Assembly: GCA_963969365.1 (NCBI GenBank)
Contig: OZ017751.1
Span: 186,001-250,000 of the forward strand
From: Asterochloris sp. CNOR1
Lineage: Eukaryota; Chlorophyta; Trebouxiophyceae; Trebouxiales; Trebouxiaceae
Length of the DNA stretch: 64,000 nucleotides
Direction of reading: 5' to 3'
The position numbers and the translations under genes are program-made. Position 1 is the first letter of the stretch, and every line of letters begins with the position of its first letter. Positions 46,223-64,000 of this stretch are shown piece by piece. The notes beneath the pieces were generated by a model that made no database searches, had not been told where the DNA came from, and was given only the letters and a program-made list of their open reading frames with translations.

Positions 46223-48591
46223 TCACTTCTGCTGCATCTGCTTGCCGAGCTCACTGGGGAAGAACGGCTCTGTCATGCGCACTGCAGGGTGCGCCTTGCC
46301 TACAGCAATTTGTGCACAAACTTGTATTTGGTGCAGGTTCAGGGCTGCTCTGTGCAGATGGCCACGATGAGATGTTGTGCGGCATGAGGGCACAGGTCTG
46401 CTACTACAATGTCTGTGCAGCAGGAGATCATCAACAGAAGGCTGCACGCGGGCACAGCACTTCTTACCAGAGATGCCATTGCCCACCGTGCCCTGGTCGC
46501 ACTGGAGGGTCTGGGCACTGATACCGCCTGCGGAACAGGATGACTAGTTGAGGCAGTACTCTGGCCAAGCCTTCATGGCATCTCTGACATAGGCCAGCAG
46601 GATCCTTCGCTACATGAAGCAGCTCACCTGACTCACTGGACAGCAGCCACTTGATGATGTCAGCAACGTGGTCTTTTGTTAGATGCATTCCAATTGGCGA
46701 GGTTTGATCCATCTGTGGCTGCGCAGCCTTGTCCCCATCGCCTCTGACCCAGGCCCCTGACAGAGGCTGCATGTAGGTGGCTGGAGTTGGTTCAGCCACA
46801 TCGCCTGTGACCCAGGCCCTCAACAGAGGCTGCATGTGGGTGGCTGGAGTTAGTTCAGCGAGCTGAGGCTAGGCTTGTGCTCCTAAGCACGCTGAGGAGT
46901 CAGCTGTAGACGGCACCATGACCAGACACTACGTTGCACTCGCCAAGGGGTGGAACTCGTATTCCAAAATGCGCCACAGCATTGTGCAGGCAAGCAAGGG
47001 ACAGCAACAAGCAGGCTCCAGTGCCCTTGCCCAGGAGGGCCTGCCAGGCTTTGCCAGGCGGCGGTCGTAATAATGCCAGTGTGTCTGGCCAGGGTGCAGG
47101 AGCCAACAGCTGTCAAGCAGGAGCCAGGACCTGAGGCGAGCGCTGAGCCAGGCTGCTGAGGTCACTCACTGTGTCCACTGGGCCAGGTGCCACGCAGTTG
47201 ACTCTGATGCCAAACTCGCCTAGCTCTGCGGCGACCTGCGCTGTCATGCCGCGCACAGCATACTTGGACACCTGCAGAGGGCAGCAGAAGCTGAATGACC
47301 TGAGCCATCCCCTGCCACTGGAAGGCTCAGCAACACAACATGCAGCAGGCATCAATCAGCAGACTGTCCATCCGCTACTACACAGCAGTGTGTACCAGAC
47401 TCACTGTGTAGGGAATGGGTGCCAGGCCGCCTGTCAAGCCTGCCACAGAGGCCACAGTGACGATGCTGCCTTGCAAGGGGCCCTGATTCCTCTTCATGGC
47501 TCTGCGAGCACCAATGCCTGGAACAGATCCCCCAGCCATTGGGCAGTAGGTGGTGACAGGGAGGGTGTCTGCTGGGTCCTGGCTTTTTGGCGAGCAAGCA
47601 AAGCACACACGTACCTGGCAGCATGTTTTATGGCCAGCAGGGTCCCAGTGGCGTTGAGGCTCATCACCTTCTCATACAGCTCCAGCTGCAGGCAGACACA
47701 AGGTTTGAATAATAAGATTGCTTATTGTCTAAAGATGAGCCTGACAGAGCATGGAAGGGAAGCACAGACACAGACAATGACTGTATGAAGGTTGCGCCAA
47801 AGAAGGCAGAGCTGAGTACAAAAAGAATGATTGATGAGAGAGTTGACCAAGGGGTCTTGCCCTTGTGGTCGAGGAGTGAGGACATGCACTGGCTGTCAGG
47901 CATCACCATGGGGAACATGAGGCAGCGCAGGGTGAGCTGATCAAGCGAGAGCAACAGGCAGGCTAGGTTTCAAGGTTACACCTTTGCAATCAGATTGCTG
48001 AAAGTATGCAGGGTGCAGGCTGCAGCTGGGATCCAAGGCAGCACCTACATCTAGGTCTTCAACAGGACTGGAGACTCCGACGGTACCAGCACAGGTGACA
48101 AGGCCAGTGATCTTGCCAAAGTGCTGTACTGCTATTGCCACAGCATTGGCCACCTGTGACTCCACCCTGCCGCCATGGCAAGCCTGTGTCAGTGCTGGGT
48201 ACTCCTGGGTGGTCTGCACTGCATGCTAAGTAACAGCTTCTGCACCAGTGGCAATTGCATCTCTAGCCTCATGCCAGCGTGAACCCACGTCACATTGCAC
48301 TGTACAGCAAGACAGTTGGGCGCGAGCTCCTTGGCAATGGTCTGGGCCCTATCCAGTATTACATCTGCAATGACAGCCTGGCCACCAGCAGCAACCACTT
48401 TGCGAGCAGAGCATTCTCCAAACCCTGCATGCAGCACAGGTGGAATCGATCTGGCGACTTTTCGAGTAAGCTGAGATCAACTGAGGCTCTTGATAGTGAC
48501 CCAAACCTGAGGCTCCCCCTGTAATGAGTACAACCTCATTCTTCATCAAGGTGCGGGACGAGGACCCTTGCAAGCTGTACAGATCGCTCAC
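46223..48591 (-). CDS. Short-chain dehydrogenase/reductase (classical SDR)
   Basis: This is an NAD(P)-dependent oxidoreductase of the classical SDR family; the substrate cannot be told. Nine exons join in phase: 48507-48591, 48289-48424, 48049-48166, 47615-47685, 47405-47501, 47170-47271, 46628-46718, 46468-46527 and 46223-46281, giving 272 aa. The Rossmann TGxxxGxG is VLITGGASGFGE, formed across intron 1. This requires donor GTTTGG at 48506, since the alternative would leave extra residues in the motif. Next come CNVT, GLVTCAGTVG (NAG-like), SIVTVASVAGLTGG with the catalytic Ser, PYTVSKYAVRGMT with the YxxxK pair, and RVNCVAPGPVDT. The segment ISAQTLQCDQGTVGNG replaces the usual C-terminal GG(x)DGG stretch, and the tail ends MQQK. 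A dispersed repeat lies about 400 bp upstream in the same orientation as the gene. Confidence 0.92.
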
Positions 48592-48919
48592 ATGATAGAG
48601 TGGTCTCTAGAGTGCAAACTTCTGTCAGCCTACGTAACGTTGGCAGTTTCTTTCTTCAAGACGCGGCTTTTCCTTCGTGTACATTCCATTCACTTGCACC
48701 GGCGAGGCTGTGGCTCATGTTGGTCCATGTCGGCAGCTTGTCCATGTACACTGCAACCTTGTACTATGTGTCGCCTAATCTTGATGAGAAGTGCACCAGA
48801 AATGGTTTGAAGGGGGGCTTCAGTTCCTTCAGCCGTGACTAGAAGGCCTCATCTCTCTATTATTCAGGCAGCTTGAGTAACTCAGTGACAAGGACGCAGA
48901 GCTGGCAGCAACCTGTCAA

Positions 48920-49160
48920 GGTCGAATTGCAGGGTGTCACATGGCCTGTGATATAATGTTGAGAAACTTAGGGCTTAGGTCGCGGGGTGGCACATGGCCT
49001 GTGATAATATGACCTATCTGATAGGAGGCATCTCCTCAAGGCTGTGCCCGTGCAAATGAAGGCTCTGCTGCCATCTTGAATCCTGACATCTTCAGCAAGC
49101 GACCACAGGATCCTCAGGAGGACACATGCTTGGCAGCTGTGAGGGAGAGTGATCCTGCGG
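48920..49160 (-). repeat. Dispersed repeat, copy upstream of the dehydrogenase
   Basis: Bases 48990-49160 on the - strand match the THIC-upstream copy (14290-14475). At its end two 58 bp direct units, each with CACATGGCCTGTGATA on the + strand (48920 and 48978), match the fragment at 8755-8825. The order of blocks suggests one element family of at least 230 bp. No terminal inverted repeats or reading frame for transposition were seen. Confidence 0.75.
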
Positions 49161-49944
49161 GGGCCACAGTGAACTGGCATGGGTACTGTCCACACCTCCC
49201 CCAAGGGGAGCAGTGCTGGTGTAGGCAGAAGCAGTGCAACATGTCACACTCTGCAAGCAACATCGAGGGATGTCAGCAAAGAGGTCTGCCTGGACTCCTT
49301 CACGGCTGCTGGAGCAGGTGGGCCACCTTGGTGTTGAGCAGGTCATCAAGCTGGGGGCAGCACAGCAAAACTTGCTGATCGCCTTGTATGGCTGTTGCTG
49401 AGTTGCAGAGGCAGCATGGAATCTCATGTATGGCTTCTGATTTGTAGCAGCATGTCTCAATTCTTATGCCTGCTGCAGCGCATCTCTGCCAAGGTTCTGT
49501 GCAAATTTTGGCCTCTTGATACGCTGCACGTCCTGGGTTGCAAGGCACCAGCAGCAGACAAGGTCTGAAATTTATCAGACTCGCTTGTATATGCCAGCAG
49601 ATTTTTGAATTGCGTGGGCTGCCTGCAGATCATGCGTGTCTGCGGTGTTGCCATGCCTGGAACCTCATTTACCTCAAAAAAACATATGTCTCCCCACGCA
49701 GCACCTCACAGTGGCTCAGGCTGCAACCTTAAGTGCAAGTACTTTGTCAGCAATGCCTAGGTGCTTTGTGACTAGCAGCTTGTAAGCTCTGCAGAGCTTT
49801 GCCGTCTTGTGGGAGATGCTGAAGTCAGTCCTCGTCATCAGTGCTGGTCTGGCATGCTCAACAGGGATAGCACCGTTCGACCAGCATCACTCTTGGTACA
49901 CTCTTCTGTTGTAGATGCAGGAAAGGGTCACTTGGTCTTTCATG

Positions 49945-50715
49945 AAGTTGCGTTTGGCACCACGCTGAACCATATTCCACATCCACGGCAGAATATGCAG
50001 AAGGGCCTGTGAAATGAGAGAGGCTGCGCAGACTGGCTCTCAGCTTTTACATTGGCCCCATGCAGAGACACTGAAGCTCCTGAAGCCTGTCCTGCAAGAC
50101 CTCATCACAAGCAAGCAGCTTACTGACCAGCTACGCCTCTTGGCACTGTAAAGGGCTTGCGCTGCATGTGCCTGGGTGCAGCCCGCTAGCACAACATACC
50201 AGGCCTGCCCTGTATGGGCAATGAGTGTGGTTCAGGACCTATGATAGGCCAGCCCTGCCCATGCTGCTCAGACTAGGCATGAAACACTGCAGGCGGCTAT
50301 CTTCACTGAGGCGGGAGGCACCCTGATGGATACACAGATCAGACTGCCATCAGGTGCCAGGCCTAGGGGCTCTCAAGTACCTGTCTGGCATGCCCATGCC
50401 ATGCAGGGTGCTAGCCAGGTCGAGCACAGAGCACTGCAGACAAAGACTCTTACCCAGCCCAGCTCGCTGTCATGGAGGCACGCATGAGATTGCAGCTGGC
50501 TGCTGGGGGGCAGTCATGCAAAGAGCAGTTTTGCCTGGCTGTGCCCAGGGCTGCAGCTGCTGTAAGTGCACAAAGCGCTGCAGAAACCACCTTGCCACTG
50601 GTGCCCTGGTACATGGCAGGAACAACAGCGGTGCTAACCTTGTGGTTCCCATGCCATGCACTTGCACCCATGTTCAAGCAGCACTGCTGACTGCCCGCAA
50701 CACAGTATCAAACAC
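49945..50715 (-). repeat. Segmental duplication copy A
   Basis: This is a direct, diverged copy of 51515-52305. Shared anchors include TTGCGTTTGGCRCCAC, ACTGGCTCTCAGCTT, TGCAGAGACACTGAAGCTCC and GCAGCACTGCTGACYGCC. Copy A lies downstream of the ropporin-like gene's last exon and carries the donor-side end of exon 3 (AVSSAA frame) but no copy of exon 4. Confidence 0.8.
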
Positions 50716-51125
50716 GGCTGTCTACACTGACAAGCGCTGTCAGGGATAGCAGTTCCCACCACCCTCACCTGCACCTAGTCCTGGGTGCACCAATGTCACT
50801 CCCAGGTCCAGGCTGTTGCTTGCTGCATGACCTCGCCTGCACGGCTGAGCTGGCTGAGCTGTTCACTGGCACACCACTGGCAGAACACCTTGGACCAGGC
50901 GGGTGCCTCTTGCAGTGAGATGTCCAGAGACCTTGAGGCTGCAAGATTGCATAGAGGCTGCCGGTGCGCCCATCCATGTGTGCGTCAATGTCTACTGTTG
51001 TGTGATGTTGCCGGTCTGGCAACTGCGACAGCACCTTTGGACCAGCATCACCCTGGTGCAGTCCTTTGCTGTGATTGCAGACAAGCCTCACATAATCTGC
51101 CTTGAACAGACATAGACGCAGTATC

Positions 51126-53087
51126 TCAGGCATTGCGCTTGGTCAGCCTGTCCCCAATGGCAGGGTTCTGCTGCAGGTCTGCAAAGGACAGGAACTCGAT
51201 GCTCTTGAGGCTGTCCTTGAGGCTGCTGCGCATCGGCTGCGTGATGCTTGTGTCCCACTTGGCCAGCGAGTCCAGCAGAGCCAGGAAGGTCTCCCTGTCC
51301 AGGCGCCCGCCCTGGCCAAACACGTCAAACAGGCCCGAGACAACGGCTGTAAAGCTGCTGGTAGTGGTGGTCAGCAGCAGCGTGAGGACCTCGCTGGGGT
51401 TCAGCTTGCTGTCCTTGCCAAACTGCCCCATCTTCCAGACCTGCAGCAGGATACAAGGCGGGGTGGAGGCCCTGACGCCCCAGGGAGACGCAAGTGCCCA
51501 GGCTACATCAAGGAGCAAGCTTGCGTTTGGCGCCACATCTACAGCAGGATATGCGTAGTTGGACCTGGGTGAATGTGAGAGGCTGCACAGACTGGCTCTC
51601 AGCTTCATGCAGAGACACTGAAGCTCCTGAAGCCTCTCTGGCTAGACCTCATCAGTAGCAAGCTGTGTGCTGAACAGCCGCGCCTCTTGGCACTGTACAG
51701 GAATTGCACTGCATGTGCTTGAGTGCGCAGGTGCAAGGCCCCTGGCATAACCTACTGCCCTGTACGGGCACCAAGTGTGGTTCAGGCCCTTGTACAGGCC
51801 AGCCCTGCCCATGCTGGCCAGGCCAAGCATGGAACACTGCAGAGAGCCGCCCTCACCATGGTGGGAGGCAGCCTGATGGGTGCATGAATCAAGCAGCTGC
51901 TGGCTGCTAGGGTGGGCTCTCATCTGTGCAGAACGCCTGCTATGCATGTGCATGGCATGCGTGAGCCTGGGATTTGGAAGTTAGAGTGCTGGCCGCGTCC
52001 AGCGCAGAGCACTGCAGACAACCACTCGCACCTTGCCAAGTTCGTCATCATGGATGCAGACATCATTGCAGCCAGCTGCTGGGGTGCGCTCGTGCACACA
52101 GGAGATGTACCTGGCGGGGCCCCTGTCCAGGTACAGCTGCTGCGAGCACACAAAGTGCTGCAATGAACCGGACCCACTCTGCCGTGGGTGACCTGGTGCA
52201 TGCCAGAGGCAACACAGCGGTGCCCACCCTGTGGTGGCCAGGCAATGCAGTTGCAGCACCCGCGCTCAGGCAGCACTGCTGACCGCCTGCAACAAGGCAT
52301 CAGACACCCTGCCCACATTCAGCGGGGCGTTGGCTGCGCCCCGCAGATCCTTGAATCCCACCTTGTCCAGGGTACCCTGGTGGATGCCCAGGTCAAGCAA
52401 TAGCTGCTGCAGCTGGTGGGAGGCCACCAGGTGTCCAGGGGTGAGCTGGGGATAGGCCAGACGGATCTGGTTGACTGTGGGCGGCACGAAGTCTGTGGCC
52501 TCCTCCACAACAGAGGCCAGGTGTCCAAAGTACCTGTACAGCACAGGAGGCAGCAGCCTCAGCCTATGTTCACAGAAAATGAAAGGTTCAAGTCAGAAAG
52601 CTCAGCAGCTCCTGGAGTGGGAGACACGGCTGCCTGAGCTGCCCCGCTGCAGTGTACAGATGGCTCATCTTGTACGTGAGCTGGCCCCATCAGTGGCATC
52701 CTCAGGCTGCAGGCAGCTGTGAAGTAGCGCAGGGCGTGTTGTTGCTGGAAGCTGCATGTGTCGCGCTGCCATGCTGCCATGACACGCCTGCTGTGCAGGC
52801 TTTTGCCAATTCAAGATAAGTCCAATCGTGTACTGACAGCCTCTGATGCTGAGTGCTTACTCTGCAGAGAACGCTATCAAGTCCTCAGGCTGCACACGAA
52901 TGACCTCCTTGGTGTACGCTTTGAGCACTTCTCCCAGGTTGGACGGCACCTTGATCTGGGGGATGCACGGGCGGGAGTCAGCATTGTGCAGAGTTATGTG
53001 ACATGGGCATGTCGATTAACACTGCTCTTGAATGCCTGAAGAACAAAAGCTGACTTGTTCTGCTGCATAGATTGGCTCCAGCTCCAT
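51126..53087 (-). CDS. ROPN1L: Ropporin-1-like RIIa-domain protein (axonemal radial spoke type)
   Basis: ROPN1L-type proteins use an RIIa dimerisation/docking domain to bind AKAP-like helices. In cilia they belong to the radial spoke stalk (RSP11 relatives). Four exons join in phase: 53055-53087, 52861-52955, 52284-52533 and 51126-51440, giving 230 aa, the same length as human ROPN1L. The RIIa domain is at residues 8-46 (IYAAEQIKVPSNLGEVLKAY, then KEVIRVQPEDLIAFSAEYF), with the family's VQPEDL and F-S-x-E-Y-F end. The rest is helical and aligns by pattern with ropporin (PGHLVASHQLQQLLLDLGI, RLDRETFLALLDSLAKWD). No EF-hand is present, unlike RSP7. Intron 3 is almost wholly contained in a segmental duplication. 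The gene implies a flagellated stage. Confidence 0.88.
51515..52305 (-). repeat. Segmental duplication copy B (intron 3 of the ropporin-like gene)
   Basis: The partner of 49945-50715 lies about 1.57 kb away in the same orientation. It spans almost all of intron 3 plus the last 20 or so bases of exon 3. Small indels separate the copies. Confidence 0.8.
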
Positions 53088-53325
53088 GATGAAAGGGGGG
53101 CCAGCGGTAGGGCTGCTGCCCCAACAGTGTGGAGCTTAAGACTCCACAGAAGCCAGGAGCCACGCTCAAAGCCTCTGAAAGGACATGTGTGCTGAGGGCG
53201 TCAGTACAACACTGGCATGCGGAGGAACTTCTGGTTCCACAGCTGTGGAACACAGCTGCCAGGGTTTTGGAAACGACAGATGGCAGACAAGGTGAAATAG
53301 GTCAGCTCATGGCACTAAGCTGGCC

Positions 53326-54561
53326 TCACGTGCCGATGGCATCTGGCTTGGGAGCTGCAGGCCCCACTTGTAGATAGGGTTGCCCCAGCAGCTGGACCGG
53401 TTTGTTGGACACCCAGTTCTGGCGACACCCTGCGTGCAGCTTGAATGCCCAGAATTGCACAGACACCGCCCTAGTGCCATCGGGTACCAGCAGGCACCCT
53501 TGCTCTGACAAGAGCTGCCTAGCTCGCCACAGTGCAGCCGAATTCGCCCCTGGGCCAGATAAACGCCGCCCGATAAGTCGACGATGCAGCAGGACACTCA
53601 CAGCCCTGGTGCTGGTGAGCCCACAGACATGCACCATCAGGCAGCCCCAGGAACACACATGCTCCACTTCAGTGACAGCTGTTGCAAACCAACACAGCAT
53701 CCTCAGCACCCTGATTGCCTGACAGTCTAGCGCCAAGTGCAAGCCACCAGCAGTGCAGGCCCCAACTCCTGAGCCTGCACAGGATACTCAGCTGTGCTGC
53801 AAGATTGACACTGCTCTTTGTGGCCTGGACAGCGCAGCAAGCGCCAGCGAGTCTACCAGCACTGCAGTGCACCAAAACGCCAGCTGTATGTCAGCTTGGC
53901 CGCCTTCAGGGTCACCTGTAAATGCCCACTCCTGCTCTTTGAGCAGCCTGCCTCCTGCAGTTGCCTGTCACTGGCAGGTCTTGCTGGCAGAGCTGGATGA
54001 AACCCTCCCCACAAGCCTGCTGGTGCCCGATCGTACCTGCAGAGCCGCGCTGGACACCTTTCATGGAAGTGCAGCTGCCCTCTCACCTTGCTCCTGCCCA
54101 CTCAGCTGCTGAGTCGTTCCAGAGCAGCCCCCTGCAGTTGCCGTCACCTGCTGATGCTGCCTGCAGAGCTGCGCTGGATTCCTTCAAGTGTCTGCAGCCG
54201 CCCAGGGGTTCATTATAGCCCCGCAGGAATCCTGTCTGTGTGCCTGCAGAGACGTGCTGGACCGTGTCCTTGCCTTGGTGCCGTCTCCACGTGCCTGTAG
54301 GTGCCCACCAAGCTCTGATTTTGACTGCCGCTACCCTTGGAGGGCTGCGTCCCACCACCTGGTCACCTTGTCCGCAGAGCAGCGGTGGAACTCCTCCACG
54401 CGTCCGCTGTCAGCAGGCCTCGCGGCAGGTGTCGACCCGCATGCCAAGGCCACAGGGGCCAGCCCCACACAGGCAACATCTCCCCTGACCCGGTGGCAGG
54501 AGAGCTTGAAGCGGGGTGCGCCATGGCTTTGCATATCTTCAAAGTCGTCTGTTGATGTCAT
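53326..54561 (-). CDS. Unrecognised multi-exon gene, boundaries uncertain
   Basis: I do not recognise the product. GC-rich open segments on the - strand are 54561 to about 54339 (starting MTSTDDFEDMQSHGAPRFKL, donor GTAGCG or GTGACC), a middle segment with LQVTLKAAKLTYSWRFGALQ (about 53860-53925), and a terminal segment 53597-53326. The last can be read as LLHRRLIGRRLSGPGANSAA to DAIGT-stop, or in another frame as CCIVDLSGGVYLAQGRIRLH. Intervening stretches have several candidate AG and GT sites. The intron between about 53945 and 54240 repeats RGAGCYGCGCTGGA-type blocks at spacings near 115 bp. The gene would start upstream of, and point toward, the ropporin-like gene. Whether the segments form one protein is inference. 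Confidence 0.35.
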
Positions 54562-55049
54562 CTGCTGTCACTGTCTTGTGTGGGAGGGGGAGTGATGAAG
54601 TAGTACCTAAAGGAAGTGGTGTGGTCCCACTTTGTCTTGCACCTGCTGCCCCGCCACAGCCCTAGTTTTTATTGACATTTGCAGACAGGTGGCAGGCCTG
54701 CTTGCAGACCCAGCCAGCATGCCGCACCTCAAGTATGGGCAGCTCCGGAGCATTGGCTACCTGCCACCTGCACCACAGGCATGCATTTACACCTGCTGGT
54801 TGCCGGCAGACGGCAGCCCAGTCCACACCGCGTGGTTCTCCATTATCTAGGAAACATGTTTGACATACACCAGTGACAGTCACTCTCTGGGTTGCACGAG
54901 GTGCCAGCCAAGCCCCACTCAGGCAAGCGCCCTGCCTACAGGCGGTGAAACCTTGCGTCGCGCCCGACGCCCAGCTGCAGCAGCCACGTTCCTATCTGAC
55001 ACCCTCTGCCCTCCCTGCAGATAGCAGCAGCCAAGGGCCGCCCCGGAGC

Positions 55050-63134
<8,085 letters not shown>

Positions 63135-63328
63135 GAGGACCTGGACGAAAGCTCCACGTGCTTCAGTTTGATCATGCAAAATTGCATTTCATAAATGGTG
63201 TGTGATGTCATTAGGCTGGGGTCACTCTGGTGTCGAAGTCAAGCATTTTCCAGTCTGCTGCTGTCGTAACAGGTGAAAAGGATGGGCCAGAGGCTAACAC
63301 AGGAGCTGTACGACCGCTGGGCCTGACT

Positions 63329-64000
63329 TCAGATGAGCCTGACCCAGCGATCTTTGATCAGGTCCTGGATGGGCTTGTGGCGCACTACATACAGGTCGCC
63401 TTCCCTGAACTCTGCCGTCTCAAGCCTGCACCCCAGGCGCATGCAGCGCTGGATACGCAGCTGATGACTGCTTGATGGGCTTCTCTGGCCTACCAGGGGA
63501 CCCCACCACGCGTAATGTGAATGGCAGCAACCCCGCAGGTGCACACTTTCCATGCAGAGCATGCACACCACAGGGGCCCGTTGTGAGGCCCATCACATTG
63601 TCGGGCTCCAGAAGCGCTTTGCCTATAGGTCATGTGCCCTCTATACAGGCTCTGCAGGTGGGAACTGACAGTGTGTGAAGCATAGGGCTGCAGGCCCCTC
63701 ACCCGTCATCGGTCAGCTCTACAGTGCCCCTGTCGCTCAGCACCAGGCAGAAGACGTGGGCGTCTAGATCAGGCTTGTCCACCATATCTCGCTCCCCACC
63801 CATCAGGCTCTGCTTGGTCAGATCCTGGTACCCCTGCAGCCCCTTGGGAGGAGTTAGATCTGGGGTTTGGTGCGCCTCACGCCAACAGTGCTTTGGATTT
63901 TGGAACACAACGCGAAAAGCTTGCAGCGAGGCTTGCTCTGCCTGAGGCAATGAGCTGCAAACAACTAACATGCATGGATCCAGTATGCAAGTACAACAAC
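63329..64000 (-). CDS. SLD5: GINS complex subunit SLD5, C-terminal exons (partial)
   Basis: SLD5 is one of the four GINS proteins that, with CDC45 and MCM2-7, form the replicative helicase in the nucleus. Two exons join in phase: 63703-63833 (YQDLTKQSLMGGERDMVDKP, then DLDAHVFCLVLSDRGTVELT) and 63329-63425 (LETAEFREGDLYVVRHKPIQ, ending DRWVRLI-stop). The PDLDxHVF stretch and the final block of G-D-x-Y-V-V-R-H-K-x-I followed by L-I at the C-terminus are the SLD5 B-domain pattern. A possible further exon near 63900-63960 (LPQAEQASLQAF) would belong to the helical A domain. The rest runs off the window. The gene is convergent with the kinase, their stop codons about 195 bp apart. Confidence 0.85.

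Larger units (their letters stand above)
48592..51125. other. Gene-poor region upstream of the dehydrogenase
   Basis: No gene is recognised. It contains the dispersed repeat (48920-49160) and one copy of a segmental duplication (49945-50715). Open frames are short and show no family features. Confidence 0.5.

Noticed and set aside
48990-49160. Conserved coding exon shared by 14290-14475 and 48990-49160
   Set aside because: Both can be read as LLRILxSLAE, but the differences show no third-position bias, so a non-coding or decayed repeat is more likely.

Overview
The window looks like nuclear DNA of a green alga (Chlorophyta, probably a trebouxiophyte). The genes are dense in introns, with GTGAGT-type donors and TGCAG acceptors. 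The protein set is plant-type: chloroplast THIC, an MLO protein, TOM1/THH1 and a plant-type heptahelical PAQR protein. It also has a ropporin-like flagellar gene that land plants lack. No single long reading frame spans a gene. I rebuilt the genes from exons whose phases join correctly. No rRNA, tRNA, CRISPR array or virus-like element was recognised.

Layout: (1) 1-8619, + strand: APC2, the cullin-like subunit of the anaphase-promoting complex, with its 5' part missing or unresolved. (2) 9497-14068, - strand: an unrecognised multi-exon gene with NTPase-like motifs, divergent from THIC. (3) 14479-24437, + strand: THIC in 16 exons (about 627 aa). (4) 24831-28216, - strand: a TOM1/THH1 membrane protein (313 aa), tail to tail with THIC. 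(5) 28387-28889, - strand: BRICK1, a 70 aa subunit of the SCAR/WAVE complex. (6) 30762-35703, + strand: a heptahelical PAQR protein (445 aa). (7) 36611-45402, + strand: an MLO-like protein with a large low-complexity loop. (8) 46223-48591, - strand: a short-chain dehydrogenase/reductase (272 aa). (9) 51126-53087, - strand: a ropporin-1-like RIIa protein (230 aa). (10) 53326-54561, - strand: an unrecognised gene. (11) About 55050-63134, + strand: an AMPK/SNF1/MARK-like kinase. (12) 63329 to the window end, - strand: the 3' part of GINS subunit SLD5. These are unrelated housekeeping, signalling, cytoskeletal and membrane genes; nothing suggests an operon or one shared pathway.

The most unusual property is structural. 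In at least six genes the introns contain direct, degenerate copies of the neighbouring exon's edge, often with its splice site, spaced about 40-190 bp apart. I call these exon-edge echoes. One, in THIC, would act as a poison exon if spliced in. Other points of interest are a TPP-riboswitch-like stretch at the THIC exon 3 acceptor, four apparent GC-AG introns, an exitron-like in-frame intron in the kinase, and a dispersed repeat found 5' of both THIC and the dehydrogenase gene in the same relative orientation.
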